Shown here in pieces: positions 6,929 through 15,158 of a stretch of 19,829 nt of DNA. This DNA comes from Bacillota bacterium (GTDB taxonomy: Bacteria; Bacillota; Clostridia; Lachnospirales; Lachnospiraceae), in contig JAEWEO010000200.1 of the NCBI GenBank assembly GCA_023389295.1, positions 1-19,829 of the forward strand, in the 5' to 3' direction. How positions within the stretch are numbered: position 1 is the stretch's first letter; every line of letters starts with the position of its first letter. Under the pieces are notes generated by a model. It worked only from the letters and a program-made list of their open reading frames with translations, did not search any database and was not told the DNA's origin. The translations under genes and the position numbers were made by a program.

Positions 6929-8089
6929 ATGACGAAAAATATTTTAATAATAGATGACTCTGCACTTATGAGAAGGGTTCTTTCTGATATAATAAATGCA
7001 GATGAACGATTTCAGGTTACTGAAGTTGCGATTAATGGTCTGGATGCTTTGGAAATTCTTCAAAACAGAGGGAAAGATTTTGACGGTGTAATCCTTGATG
7101 TTAATATGCCAAAGATGAATGGTATTGAACTGTTAGAAAAACTGCAGGAGAAGAAAATCAAAGCAACTATCATTATAGTTAGTACAATAGCTAAGAAAGA
7201 TGCGAAAGAAACCATTCGCGCATTGGAATTAGGTGCATTTGATTTTGTAACAAAACCCGAAAGTTATTTGGAAGTTAAGAGTAACCAGTTTTCAGACAAT
7301 ATATTAAGGTGCCTTTCTACTGCAACTAAGGCAGAAGCATTAGAGCTGAAGGTTGAGCAAAAAACAGAGCCCAAAAGAGAGTCTAAAACAGAGCCTAAAA
7401 CAGAGCCTAAAACAGAGCCAAAGATTACTATTACTGAAAGACCGGAATCAATCAAACCTAGCGCTAGATCCTTAGGCAAAAAAGTAGCAAAACAGCTACC
7501 TCATAATGCTACAAAACTTGTAGCACTTGCATGTTCTACCGGTGGACCCAAAGCATTACATATGGTGATACCAAGCTTACCAAAAAATCTAGATGCTAGT
7601 GTGTTAATTGTTCAGCATATGCCGGAGGGCTTTACAAAATCCTTAGCTGACCGATTGAATGAGATAAGTGAGATTAAGGTTAAGGAGGCTGAGGATGGTG
7701 AAACCTTAGTGAAAGGATGCGTATATATAGCTAAGGGTGGTTACCAAATGAGGTTGGTTAAACATGTGGATGGGCAATATAAAATCTCAATTACGAAGGA
7801 AGCAGCGCGGCATGGTTTGCTGCCTTGTGCAGATATTATGTATGAATCCTTAATAGAGACGGAATTTGATCAGATAACATGTGTGGTTTTGACTGGTATG
7901 GGCGGAGACGGTACTGCCGGGATAACGAAATTAGACAAGAAGAAAAATACTTATGTAATAGCACAGAACGAAGAGACCTGTATTGTATATGGTATGCCAA
8001 AGGTTATAAAAGATGCCGGTCTTGTAGATGAAGTTGTGGCGCTTGGCGATGTAGCTAGTGCCATCACAAAGAACGTGGGGGTGTATTAA
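6929..8089 (+). CDS. cheB: CheB, receptor methylesterase response regulator
   Basis: CheB demethylates (and deamidates) chemoreceptor glutamates when phosphorylated by CheA, providing adaptation. The 386-residue protein has a receiver domain (1-125) with acidic pair D9-D10 and phosphoacceptor D57, a repetitive Lys-Thr-Glu-Pro linker (145-160), and the esterase domain with catalytic S203 (CSTGGP), H230 (VQHMPEG) and D327 (GMGGDG). The ATG at 6929 follows a GAAAGG ribosome binding site. cheA starts on the base after its stop, so the pair is translationally coupled. CheR, the opposing methyltransferase, is not in this window. Confidence 0.98.
   Translation: MTKNILIIDDSALMRRVLSDIINADERFQVTEVAINGLDALEILQNRGKDFDGVILDVNMPKMNGIELLEKLQEKKIKATIIIVSTIAKKDAKETIRALELGAFDFVTKPESYLEVKSNQFSDNILRCLSTATKAEALELKVEQKTEPKRESKTEPKTEPKTEPKITITERPESIKPSARSLGKKVAKQLPHNATKLVALACSTGGPKALHMVIPSLPKNLDASVLIVQHMPEGFTKSLADRLNEISEIKVKEAEDGETLVKGCVYIAKGGYQMRLVKHVDGQYKISITKEAARHGLLPCADIMYESLIETEFDQITCVVLTGMGGDGTAGITKLDKKKNTYVIAQNEETCIVYGMPKVIKDAGLVDEVVALGDVASAITKNVGVY
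7361..7420 (+). repeat. Five in-frame 12-bp repeats in the cheB linker
   Basis: Five consecutive 12-bp units related to AAAACAGAGCCT encode K-T-E-P four times and one K-R-E-S variant. They lie in the flexible linker between receiver and esterase domains, and unit length keeps the frame if the copy number changes. Confidence 0.9.
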
Positions 8090-10180
8090 ATGGACGTTAG
8101 TCAATATCTTGAGATTTTTATTGAAGAAGCAAAGGAACATCTACAGAGTTTAAATGAACATTTACTTATTTTGGAGCGTGAACCGGAAAATGAAAATACC
8201 ATCAACGAGATTTTCCGCGCAGCACATTCCTTAAAAGGTATGTCCGGAACCATGGGTTATAAGAGAATGCAGCGTTTAACTCATGATATGGAAAATGTAT
8301 TTTCTGAAATTCGAAGTGGTAATATGAAAGCAAGTTCCCAGCTCGTGGATGTTTTATTTAAGGGATTGGATGCACTTGAAAATTATTTAAGCAATATTCA
8401 AGCGCAAGCAAATGAAGGAGAAGAGGATAATGAGGACATTATCAGTACTCTTAATGATATTTTAAATGTAGGCCTAGGTAAGTCTGTAGTTACTGAACCG
8501 GTTAAAACGGTAGAAAAGACGGCGGATACCTCTAGCGAAGCTGATAACACAAAGATGAAATTTAAAAATATTAAGCTGGAGGAGCATGAAAAAAAGGCAA
8601 TTGCAAAGGCCGGAATGCTTGGATTAAACGTAATTGGTTTAACCGTATATATACAAGAATACTGTGTTTTAAAGGGTGCCAGAGCCTTTATGGTGAACCG
8701 CTCCTTAGAGGAGCATGGAGAAATTATAAAACTTTCTCCAAGTGCTCAGGATTTGGAAGATGAAAAATATGATTTTGATTATTCTGCATTTCTTATCACA
8801 AAAGAAACACCGGATAAAATAATAAAATTAGCATCCGATGTATCTGAAGTCAAAGAAGTGGTGGCTGATTACATTCATCTTGATAAATCAGATGAAGAAA
8901 GTCTGACTACTCAATTAAAGCAGGATGAAGCAAAAGCTTCTATGCCAAAGCCTCCTGTTATGGAAAACAATACATTAAAGGCTGCAAATGCTCAGGCAGC
9001 AAAACCTGCAGCAGCAAAGCCCGTAGCAAACCGTTCGGTACGTGTGGATATTGACAAGTTGGATGTTCTAATGAATTTGGTTAGTGAGTTAATCATTGCG
9101 AAAAACGGATTAATATCTATTAGCGGTACTTCAGAGATTATGTTAGATAACAACTTCCATGAGCAGATTGAATATCTGGAGAGAGTAACTACGAATCTCC
9201 ACGAATCAGTTATGAAGACTAGAATGGTACCTATTGAAAGTGTAGTGAACCGTTTCCCAAGAATGATACGAGATCTGACTAAGAAATTGAACAAGGAAAT
9301 GGAATTATATATGACAGGTGAGGAGACTGAGCTAGATCGTACTGTAATTGATGAAATTGGTGATCCTCTCATGCATTTACTTCGTAATGCAGCCGACCAT
9401 GGTCTGGAAAGTAACGAAGAAAGGGCGAAAGCGGGTAAGAATCCGGTTGGTTCCATCTATCTTGATGCATATCAAGATGGCAATAATGTTGTAATTGAAG
9501 TTAGAGATGATGGATCAGGTATTGATACTGAGAAGATCAAAAGGAAAGCCATTGAAAAGGGTAAGATTACGGAAGAACAAGCACAACGAATGTCGGAGAA
9601 GGATATTATTGATATTTTATTCCAACCAAGCTTTTCTACTGCGGAGCAGGTAACTGATGTATCCGGCCGTGGTGTCGGGCTTGACGTTGTTAAGACAAAG
9701 ATTGAAACACTCGGTGGTGAGATTGAGGCAAAGACAAAACTAGGAGAAGGCTCTAATTTTATCATTCGACTTCCTTTGACCCTTGCTATAATACAAGCGC
9801 TTATGGTTATTATCGGTGATGAAAAGTATGCCCTGCCTCTTGGTAGTATTCAGACCGTCGAGAATATTCTAAATACAGAGATTAAAACCATTCAAGGAAA
9901 AGAAGTTATAAATTTAAGAGGAAATGTTGTCCCCATTGTACGTTTGGGAAATATTTTGGATTGCAAAAAGAAAGAACAGGAACCGGAAGAACTTCTTGTT
10001 GTAATCATGAAAAAAGGTGATAGATTAGCGGGAATGGTAGTAGACGAGTTAATCGGACAACAGGAAATCGTAATAAAATCCATTGGTAAATACATCAAGA
10101 ATCATAAGACGATTAGCGGAGCAACCATCCTTGGTAATGGTGAAGTAGCTTTAATTCTGGATGTAAATTCATTAGTGTAG
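8090..10180 (+). CDS. cheA: CheA, chemotaxis histidine kinase
   Basis: CheA autophosphorylates and passes phosphate to CheY and CheB under receptor control. The 696-residue protein shows all five domains: HPt/P1 with phospho-histidine H46 (AAHSLKG), a P2-type CheY-binding domain (about 165-275), an Ala/Lys/Pro linker, dimerisation P3 (about 320-385), ATPase P4 with N box N433 (LLRNAADHG), G1 D474-G-S-G477 and G2 G526-R-G-V-G530, and a C-terminal CheW-like P5. The ATG directly abuts the cheB stop; GGGGGTG serves as ribosome binding site. cheW follows 11 bases later. Confidence 0.98.
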   Translation: MDVSQYLEIFIEEAKEHLQSLNEHLLILEREPENENTINEIFRAAHSLKGMSGTMGYKRMQRLTHDMENVFSEIRSGNMKASSQLVDVLFKGLDALENYLSNIQAQANEGEEDNEDIISTLNDILNVGLGKSVVTEPVKTVEKTADTSSEADNTKMKFKNIKLEEHEKKAIAKAGMLGLNVIGLTVYIQEYCVLKGARAFMVNRSLEEHGEIIKLSPSAQDLEDEKYDFDYSAFLITKETPDKIIKLASDVSEVKEVVADYIHLDKSDEESLTTQLKQDEAKASMPKPPVMENNTLKAANAQAAKPAAAKPVANRSVRVDIDKLDVLMNLVSELIIAKNGLISISGTSEIMLDNNFHEQIEYLERVTTNLHESVMKTRMVPIESVVNRFPRMIRDLTKKLNKEMELYMTGEETELDRTVIDEIGDPLMHLLRNAADHGLESNEERAKAGKNPVGSIYLDAYQDGNNVVIEVRDDGSGIDTEKIKRKAIEKGKITEEQAQRMSEKDIIDILFQPSFSTAEQVTDVSGRGVGLDVVKTKIETLGGEIEAKTKLGEGSNFIIRLPLTLAIIQALMVIIGDEKYALPLGSIQTVENILNTEIKTIQGKEVINLRGNVVPIVRLGNILDCKKKEQEPEELLVVIMKKGDRLAGMVVDELIGQQEIVIKSIGKYIKNHKTISGATILGNGEVALILDVNSLV

Positions 10181-10191
10181 GGGGTGTCAAA

Positions 10192-10638
10192 ATGGCTGCT
10201 GTAGATACAAAACAATATATCATCGCTTATTTGAACAAGGATTTGTACGGTATTGATATTATGTACATAGATAATATCATTGTAATGCAAAGTATAACCA
10301 GAGTGCCTAAGGCACAGAACTATTTTAAGGGCGTCATCAATCTTCGTGGTGAAATTGTGCCTGTTATGGATCTTCGTTTGAAATTAGGTCTTTTGGAAGA
10401 GGTCTATACCTCCAAATCACGTATTATTATCGTAAGACCGGAACCACAGGCTGCACCGGTAGGACTGATTGTTGACGAGGTGAAGGAAGTAATCACCATG
10501 GAAGCTTCTGCTATTGAGAAGATAACCTATGAAGAAAATGAAAAATCAAGTTATGGTTACGGTATAGGTAAAGTTGGTAATGAATTAATTAACCTCTTGA
10601 ACGTTCCTTCCATCGTATTGGAAAAAGACTTGATTTAA
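10192..10638 (+). CDS. cheW: CheW, receptor-kinase coupling protein
   Basis: CheW is the small scaffold that joins chemoreceptors to CheA in signalling arrays. The 148-residue product is a single CheW domain with the family landmark VINLRGEIVPVMDLR near residues 47-61 and a VDEVKEV segment around residue 100. The ATG at 10192 follows GGGGGTG, 11 bases after cheA. The following 60-base gap to cheC contains no clear signal other than the cheC ribosome binding site. Confidence 0.98.
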   Translation: MAAVDTKQYIIAYLNKDLYGIDIMYIDNIIVMQSITRVPKAQNYFKGVINLRGEIVPVMDLRLKLGLLEEVYTSKSRIIIVRPEPQAAPVGLIVDEVKEVITMEASAIEKITYEENEKSSYGYGIGKVGNELINLLNVPSIVLEKDLI

Positions 10639-10701
10639 TTTAAGTAAAGGGAAGAAAAAGGGAATAGTTATAACAAATTTTAAATGAGAGGTGAATGAGT
10701 G

Positions 10702-11322
10702 GTGTCCGAAATAAATTTAAACGAAATGGATCATATGCAGTTTGATGTACTCAGAGAAATTGGTAACATAGGTGCAGGGAATGCCACAACAGCACTTTCA
10801 CAAATGATTAATTCTAAAATTGATATGAAGGTTCCGAAGGTTGACTTATTAGAGTTTAAGGAACTTTCCGATATTGTAGGTGGTGCAGAGAATCTTGTCT
10901 TAGGTATTTTATTTACCTTAGAAGGTCAAATTGATGGAATGATGATGTTCATGATGGATATGGAGGCTTCCCGCCATTTAGTGAACTTATTACTTGGAGG
11001 CTCCTATGAAGGTGAAAACGGTGAGTTTTCAGAAATGGAGCTATCGGCACTAAACGAAATTGGTAATATTATAGCCGGAGCTTATCTATCCTCCCTCGCC
11101 ACCTTAACAAATATGATGATTACATCGAGTGTTCCCTATATGGCCATTGACATGTCAGGTGCAATACTGAGTGTACCTGCTATAGAGTTTGGTAAGATTG
11201 GTGATAAAGCCTTACTAATTCAGACAGAATTTGGTGATGACTTAAAGGCAGTGAACGGATATTTTATCTTGATTCCAACCATTGATTCCTACTCTGCAAT
11301 ATTAAAATCATTAGGATTATAA
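10702..11322 (+). CDS. cheC: CheC, CheY-phosphate phosphatase
   Basis: CheC dephosphorylates CheY-P and binds CheD in the Bacillus-type adaptation system. Both active sites of the family are intact: E19xxN22 (LREIGNIGAGN) and E119xxN122 (LNEIGNIIAG), numbering from the start given. Two GTG codons are adjacent, at 10699 and 10702; I prefer 10702 because the AGAGGTG site (10687-10693) then has 8 rather than 5 bases of spacing. The choice changes the protein by one residue (206 or 207). cheD begins 10 bases after its stop, matching the functional partnership. Confidence 0.96.
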   Translation: MSEINLNEMDHMQFDVLREIGNIGAGNATTALSQMINSKIDMKVPKVDLLEFKELSDIVGGAENLVLGILFTLEGQIDGMMMFMMDMEASRHLVNLLLGGSYEGENGEFSEMELSALNEIGNIIAGAYLSSLATLTNMMITSSVPYMAIDMSGAILSVPAIEFGKIGDKALLIQTEFGDDLKAVNGYFILIPTIDSYSAILKSLGL

Positions 11323-11332
11323 GGGTGAATAC

Positions 11333-11818
11333 ATGAACGAAATGATAAAGGTAGGGATGGCAGATCTAAATGTATGTGTCTCACCGAATGCGTTAACGAC
11401 ATTAGGACTTGGCTCGTGTGTAGGAATTATACTATATGATCCGATTCGAAAAATTGCCGGTTTAGTACACGTTATGTTACCGGATAGTACAAAAATAATA
11501 AACAATTCAAATAGAGCGAAATTTGCTGATACGGGTATCGATGAATTGATTGATCGAATGGTTGCAATCGGTGCGGACCGGAGAGTGTTAATTGCAAAGA
11601 TTGCCGGAGGCGCTCAAATGTTTGCCTTTAACAATAATAATGATATGATGCGAATTGGCGATCGCAATGTTGAGGCCACAAAATTAAAGCTTGCGCAACT
11701 TGGGATTAGCATTAAAGCAGAGGATACCGGTGCTAACTACGGTAGAACCATAGAGTTTTATCCTGAAAATGGATCTTTATTAATCAAATCCGTAGGTAAA
11801 GAAAAGAAAATAATTTAG
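11333..11818 (+). CDS. cheD: CheD, receptor glutamine deamidase
   Basis: CheD deamidates specific receptor glutamines and is regulated by CheC in Bacillus and Thermotoga. The 161-residue protein carries the catalytic set T23, C29 (GLGSCVG) and H46 (GLVHVMLP), with the spacing seen in the family. It starts at ATG 11333 after AAGGGTGA, 10 bases after cheC. A 14-bp palindrome (11827-11840) follows the gene. Confidence 0.97.
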   Translation: MNEMIKVGMADLNVCVSPNALTTLGLGSCVGIILYDPIRKIAGLVHVMLPDSTKIINNSNRAKFADTGIDELIDRMVAIGADRRVLIAKIAGGAQMFAFNNNNDMMRIGDRNVEATKLKLAQLGISIKAEDTGANYGRTIEFYPENGSLLIKSVGKEKKII

Positions 11819-11826
11819 ACAGAGAA

Positions 11827-11840
11827 CATCCTTAAGGATG
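11827..11840. other. Small hairpin after cheD
   Basis: CATCC-TTAA-GGATG (11827-11840) is a perfect palindrome able to form a 5-bp hairpin with a 4-base loop. There is no T-tract, so it is not a terminator. It overlaps an upstream in-frame ATG (11838) of the next gene, which argues against use of that ATG. Confidence 0.4.
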
Positions 11841-11876
11841 AAATGTTGTACGATCATTCGTGCAGATGGAGGTTAC

Positions 11877-12116
11877 ATGAGGGAAAATTATATACCGCCT
11901 TTCATTGTGCTTTTAGCAGGAGCAATAACCGGCATTATTAATATAGTGAACCATGTTGAAGTGGAAACGGCTTTAAAGCGGTTATTAATCGTAATCATAA
12001 TATTTTATTTTATCGGCTTAATTACAAGGTCAGTAATAAGAATGGCACTTACGAAATTTGCGAAAGAAGAACAAACAGAGGAAATCATAGAAGAAGAGCT
12101 GCCTGATCTTAAGTAA
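11877..12116 (+). CDS. Small two-helix membrane protein between cheD and sigD
   Basis: I do not recognise a named family. The 79-residue product has two hydrophobic helices (about 7-25 and 35-55) joined by a short polar turn, then a basic stretch (TKFAKE) and an acidic tail rich in E. This suggests a small inner-membrane protein with a cytoplasmic tail. The ATG at 11877 is chosen because GGAGG lies just upstream; a longer ORF from ATG 11838 would start inside a hairpin and lacks a site. It lies in the operon between cheD and sigD, so coexpression with motility genes is expected, but no function can be assigned. Confidence 0.8.
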   Translation: MRENYIPPFIVLLAGAITGIINIVNHVEVETALKRLLIVIIIFYFIGLITRSVIRMALTKFAKEEQTEEIIEEELPDLK

Positions 12117-12158
12117 AGTAAGAGCTTCTGTATAAACAGTTAGATCTCAGGAGGAGCT

Positions 12159-12926
12159 ATGAGCGCTGAACAAAGACAAAAGCTTTGGGAGGAGTATACA
12201 AAAAAGAAGACTCCCGAGCTTCAGGAGAAAATTATAATAGAATATGCCGGATTAGTGAAACTGGTAGCAGGCCGCCTTAGCATGTATTTGGGTTATAATG
12301 TAGAATATGATGATTTGGTCGGATATGGTACCTTTGGTCTAATTGATGCGATAGATAAATTTGATTACTTGAAGGGAGTGAAGTTTGAAACCTACGCTTC
12401 TCTTCGTATTCGCGGTGCAATCCTCGACCAAATTCGTAAGATGGATTGGATCCCAAGAAGTATCAGACAAAAGCAAAGAAAAATTGACTTAGCTTATCAG
12501 AGCCTGGAGATTAAATATGGTAGAATAGCAAGTGATGAAGAAGTAGCGAAGGAACTTGAAATCACGGTAGATGAACTAGATACCTGGCAGAGCCAGACAA
12601 AGATTACGAATGTTATATCTTTAGACGAGTTTATGGAACAAGGTACGGAATCGAAGGTAGAACAGAGTCTTACTACAGACTTTGCACAACCGGATCGTAT
12701 CGTTGAAAAACAGGAATTGAAAGAGCTACTGATCAAAACATTGGAAACATTAACGGAGAAAGAGAAGAAAGTCATCGTTCTCTATTATTATGAAGAATTA
12801 ACTTTAAAGGAAATTAGCCGGATTCTTGAAGTGTCCGAGTCTAGAATTTCCCAATTACATACAAAGGCATTACAAAAAATGAAATTTAAATTAGGTAAAA
12901 ATATTGAAATTTTAGCTAGTTATTAG
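12159..12926 (+). CDS. sigD: SigD/FliA, flagellar sigma-28 factor
   Basis: This RNA polymerase sigma factor directs late flagellar, chemotaxis and autolysin promoters. The 255-residue protein shows region 2 (VEYDDLVGYGTFGLIDAID, then the -10 recognition helix), the sigma-28 signature DWIPRSIRQ in region 3, and a region 4 helix-turn-helix near the end (LTLKEISRILEVSESRIS). The ATG at 12159 follows a perfect AGGAGGAG site. It is the last gene before a strong terminator, at the same operon end as Bacillus sigD. An anti-sigma factor FlgM gene is not in the window. Confidence 0.98.
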   Translation: MSAEQRQKLWEEYTKKKTPELQEKIIIEYAGLVKLVAGRLSMYLGYNVEYDDLVGYGTFGLIDAIDKFDYLKGVKFETYASLRIRGAILDQIRKMDWIPRSIRQKQRKIDLAYQSLEIKYGRIASDEEVAKELEITVDELDTWQSQTKITNVISLDEFMEQGTESKVEQSLTTDFAQPDRIVEKQELKELLIKTLETLTEKEKKVIVLYYYEELTLKEISRILEVSESRISQLHTKALQKMKFKLGKNIEILASY

Positions 12927-12952
12927 ACCTGTAGAAAGAAACCGGATGATAC

Positions 12953-12990
12953 TTCATAATCAGCAAAGGATGCTAATTATGAACTTTTTT
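12953..12990 (+). terminator. Rho-independent terminator of the fla/che operon
   Basis: TTCATAAT-c-AGCA (12953-12965) pairs with TGCT-a-ATTATGAA (12971-12983) around the loop AAGGA, with one internal mismatch, followed by CTTTTTT. It lies 26 bases after the sigD stop. Confidence 0.9.
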
Positions 12991-13024
12991 CTAACTTATT
13001 ATAATATTTACTGTTACTACCAAG

Positions 13025-13033
13025 TGATATAAT
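13025..13033 (+). promoter_or_regulatory. Candidate extended -10 promoter for the fapA cluster
   Basis: TGATATAAT (13025-13033) is a perfect TGnTATAAT extended -10, just downstream of the operon terminator. The -35 is weak (TTTACT at 13007, 15-base spacing). It would give a leader of about 110 bases before the DUF342 gene. Confidence 0.45.
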
Positions 13034-13097
13034 TTATAGATGATTACGAAACTATATAGATTTGGTAATGGAATGCTTAAATTGTATATTCAATACC

Positions 13098-13128
13098 TAA
13101 AGTTTACGAGTTACGCAATTACCTAATA
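13098..13128 (+). promoter_or_regulatory. Possible sigma-D promoter half-site
   Basis: TAAAGTTT (13098-13105) matches the -35 consensus of sigma-28 promoters. The element 15 bases downstream, ACCTAATA (13121-13128), only partly resembles the GCCGATAT -10. Motility context supports it; the poor -10 weakens it. Confidence 0.25.
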
Positions 13129-13151
13129 AAATTTATGATAGGAGGAGAATA

Positions 13152-14756
13152 ATGAGTGGGAGAAATGGTTATTTTCAATTGCTTATCAAGGACGATGGAA
13201 CCTATATAAATATTTATGGAGCTATTGATGGTGGCGAAGCTGTTTTCTACGATGAGATCAGTAACTATCTGAGTGACAAGAAAATATACGACTTTGATAA
13301 GATAATGATCGGCAGAGCTTTAACCACTCTAAAAGATCAAGAACAGGTCAAAGTTTCGCCACAAGTTATACCTCCGATTGATGAAATGATTAAAATTGAA
13401 ATATTGGAGGAACGATTATTCGTTAGGGCAAGATTTTATCCACCTTCCAATAAAGGGCGTTTATTAAACAAAGAAGATATCGTTGGAGCTCTCGTAAGAA
13501 GTGGTGTTAAGTATGGTGTAATTGAAAAATCTATTCATGATTTTTTACAGGACAGGCATTATTGCACGGACTATATTGTTGCAAAAGCAACGCCACCCGT
13601 TCAGGGGCATGATGCAAAGATAACATATCATTTCAATACGGACCTAACTTTAAAACCAAAAAGAAATGAAGATGGTTCAGTGGATTTTCACAAACTGGAT
13701 ATGATTAGTCATTGCAGTAGAGGGGACATATTGGCAACTCTTACACCCATAGACGTAGGTAAACCGGGCATTGACGTATGCGGAAATCTTATTAAACCTC
13801 TAAAGGTAAATAATAAAATATTACGTCATGGTAAACATATTCGTCTCTCCGAGGATGGACTTAAAATGTATTCGGAGGTGGATGGACATGTTACTCTAAT
13901 GGACGATAGAGTATTTGTTTCAGATACATACGAAGTTTCAGCTAACGTGGATGCATCAACCGGAGATATCGTATATGACGGTAATGTTGTAATCAAGGGT
14001 AATGTAATAACCGGTTTTTCTGTAAGAGCGAAGGGAGATATCGAAGTAAACGGTGTCGTAGAGGGAGCCTATATCGAAGCCGGAGGGCAGATCATTCTAA
14101 AGCGCGGCATGCAGGGCATGAACAAAGGTATTTTAAAGGCTAATAGTAATATAGTTACAAAATTCCTTGAAAATTCGGAAGTAATTGCCGGAGGATATGT
14201 CTCAACGGAATCCATATTACATTGTAAGATATCGGCCAAAGGTGATATTATCGTGGGAGGCAAAAGAGGTTTTGTTACCGGAGGGGAGATCCGTTCGGGA
14301 ACGATGATATCAGTCAAAACAGCCGGCTCAAACATGGGGACAGCAACACTACTTGAGGTTGGTATCGACCCTAAGGTGGTTGAGGAATACAGAGAGTTAG
14401 AAAAGAAATTGGTGAATATGATTTCAGATAAGGAAAAACTTTCACAGGCAATCATTCAATTTCGTAAAAAACTTACTCTTGGTAGTCAAGTTCCTGAAAA
14501 TAAGAGAGAGTATTTAAAACAAGTTACACAGAACAATATCATGCTAGAGGCTCAGATTAGAGAAGCAAAAAAACGTTTTGAAGAGTTGAAGATTGAAATG
14601 GATAATAATTCTACCGGTGTGATTAAGATATCCGACGTTGTGTATCCCGGGACAAAAATAGTTATTTCTAATGTAACTCATTATGTCAGAAATGAAACCC
14701 ATCACAGTAAATTTATTCGAGATCGGGCAGATATTAAGGTTTTACCGCTAGTATAG
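13152..14756 (+). CDS. DUF342 / FapA-family polymer-forming protein
   Basis: The 534-residue product matches the FapA (DUF342) family: an N-terminal domain (about 1-190), a right-handed beta-helix of short Gly-rich turns (about 200-395; repeated 'G-I/V-G' steps such as VRAKGDIEVNGVVEG and ISAKGDIIVGG), then a long coiled coil (about 408-490) and a small C-terminal beta segment. Family members occur beside flagellar genes in many bacteria and are annotated as flagellar assembly protein A; a precise biochemical role is not established. The ATG at 13152 follows AGGAGGAG. It is the first gene after the sigD terminator and leads a four-gene + strand cluster. Confidence 0.88.
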   Translation: MSGRNGYFQLLIKDDGTYINIYGAIDGGEAVFYDEISNYLSDKKIYDFDKIMIGRALTTLKDQEQVKVSPQVIPPIDEMIKIEILEERLFVRARFYPPSNKGRLLNKEDIVGALVRSGVKYGVIEKSIHDFLQDRHYCTDYIVAKATPPVQGHDAKITYHFNTDLTLKPKRNEDGSVDFHKLDMISHCSRGDILATLTPIDVGKPGIDVCGNLIKPLKVNNKILRHGKHIRLSEDGLKMYSEVDGHVTLMDDRVFVSDTYEVSANVDASTGDIVYDGNVVIKGNVITGFSVRAKGDIEVNGVVEGAYIEAGGQIILKRGMQGMNKGILKANSNIVTKFLENSEVIAGGYVSTESILHCKISAKGDIIVGGKRGFVTGGEIRSGTMISVKTAGSNMGTATLLEVGIDPKVVEEYRELEKKLVNMISDKEKLSQAIIQFRKKLTLGSQVPENKREYLKQVTQNNIMLEAQIREAKKRFEELKIEMDNNSTGVIKISDVVYPGTKIVISNVTHYVRNETHHSKFIRDRADIKVLPLV

Positions 14757-14818
14757 TTTTTGGATATATCAAATTCAAATGGATGCATTGTAATATCACA
14801 TATGAGAATGGAGGAACT

Positions 14819-15124
14819 ATGTCAATTAGACCAATAGATATTGTAAAGACACAGGATGTTTCACAATTGAAGCTAATGGAAAATCAACGATTACATCATC
14901 TCCAGGATCAAGTAGGAAGAGATTTTAAATCCATGATTGAGCATGAGCATCAAAAACCGAAGGAGACAACCAGCTCGGATAACCCTGAATATCGATATGA
15001 TGCGAAAAACAAGGGAAACAATCAATATGGCTCCGGTGGGAAAAGAAAAGAAAAAAAAGAAGAGAAGGATGAAAAGGACAATAAGAAAACTCCACCCTTT
15101 GGTGGCTTTGATGTCCGAATTTAA
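14819..15124 (+). CDS. Small charged hypothetical protein downstream of FapA-like gene
   Basis: No named family is recognised. The 101-residue protein has an N-terminal amphipathic segment (MSIRPIDIVKTQDVSQLK), a Gln/His-rich helix-prone part, a central polar region, a Lys/Glu run (about 76-90) and a hydrophobic end PPFGGFDVRI. No signal peptide or membrane helix is visible, so it is probably cytoplasmic. The ATG at 14819 is preceded by GGAGG; the longer ORF from 14783 lacks a site. Its Lys/Glu run derives from a G/A-only stretch that also opens an overlapping frame (14937-15158), which I judge to be a shadow. Confidence 0.75.
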   Translation: MSIRPIDIVKTQDVSQLKLMENQRLHHLQDQVGRDFKSMIEHEHQKPKETTSSDNPEYRYDAKNKGNNQYGSGGKRKEKKEEKDEKDNKKTPPFGGFDVRI

Positions 15125-15158
15125 TATCCTTTCTAATCGGTTAGGATTGGAGATATAA

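Noticed and set aside
8992..9456. 154-codon open frame on the minus strand inside cheA
   Set aside because: It lies wholly antisense to a well-supported kinase domain, has no ribosome site of note, and its translation is Ser/Ile-rich shadow-like sequence without a recognisable family.
14937..15158. 73-codon + strand open frame overlapping the small charged gene at 14819
   Set aside because: It has no ribosome binding site and is an alternative frame of a purine-rich stretch; the 14819 frame has GGAGG and a sensible N-terminus.
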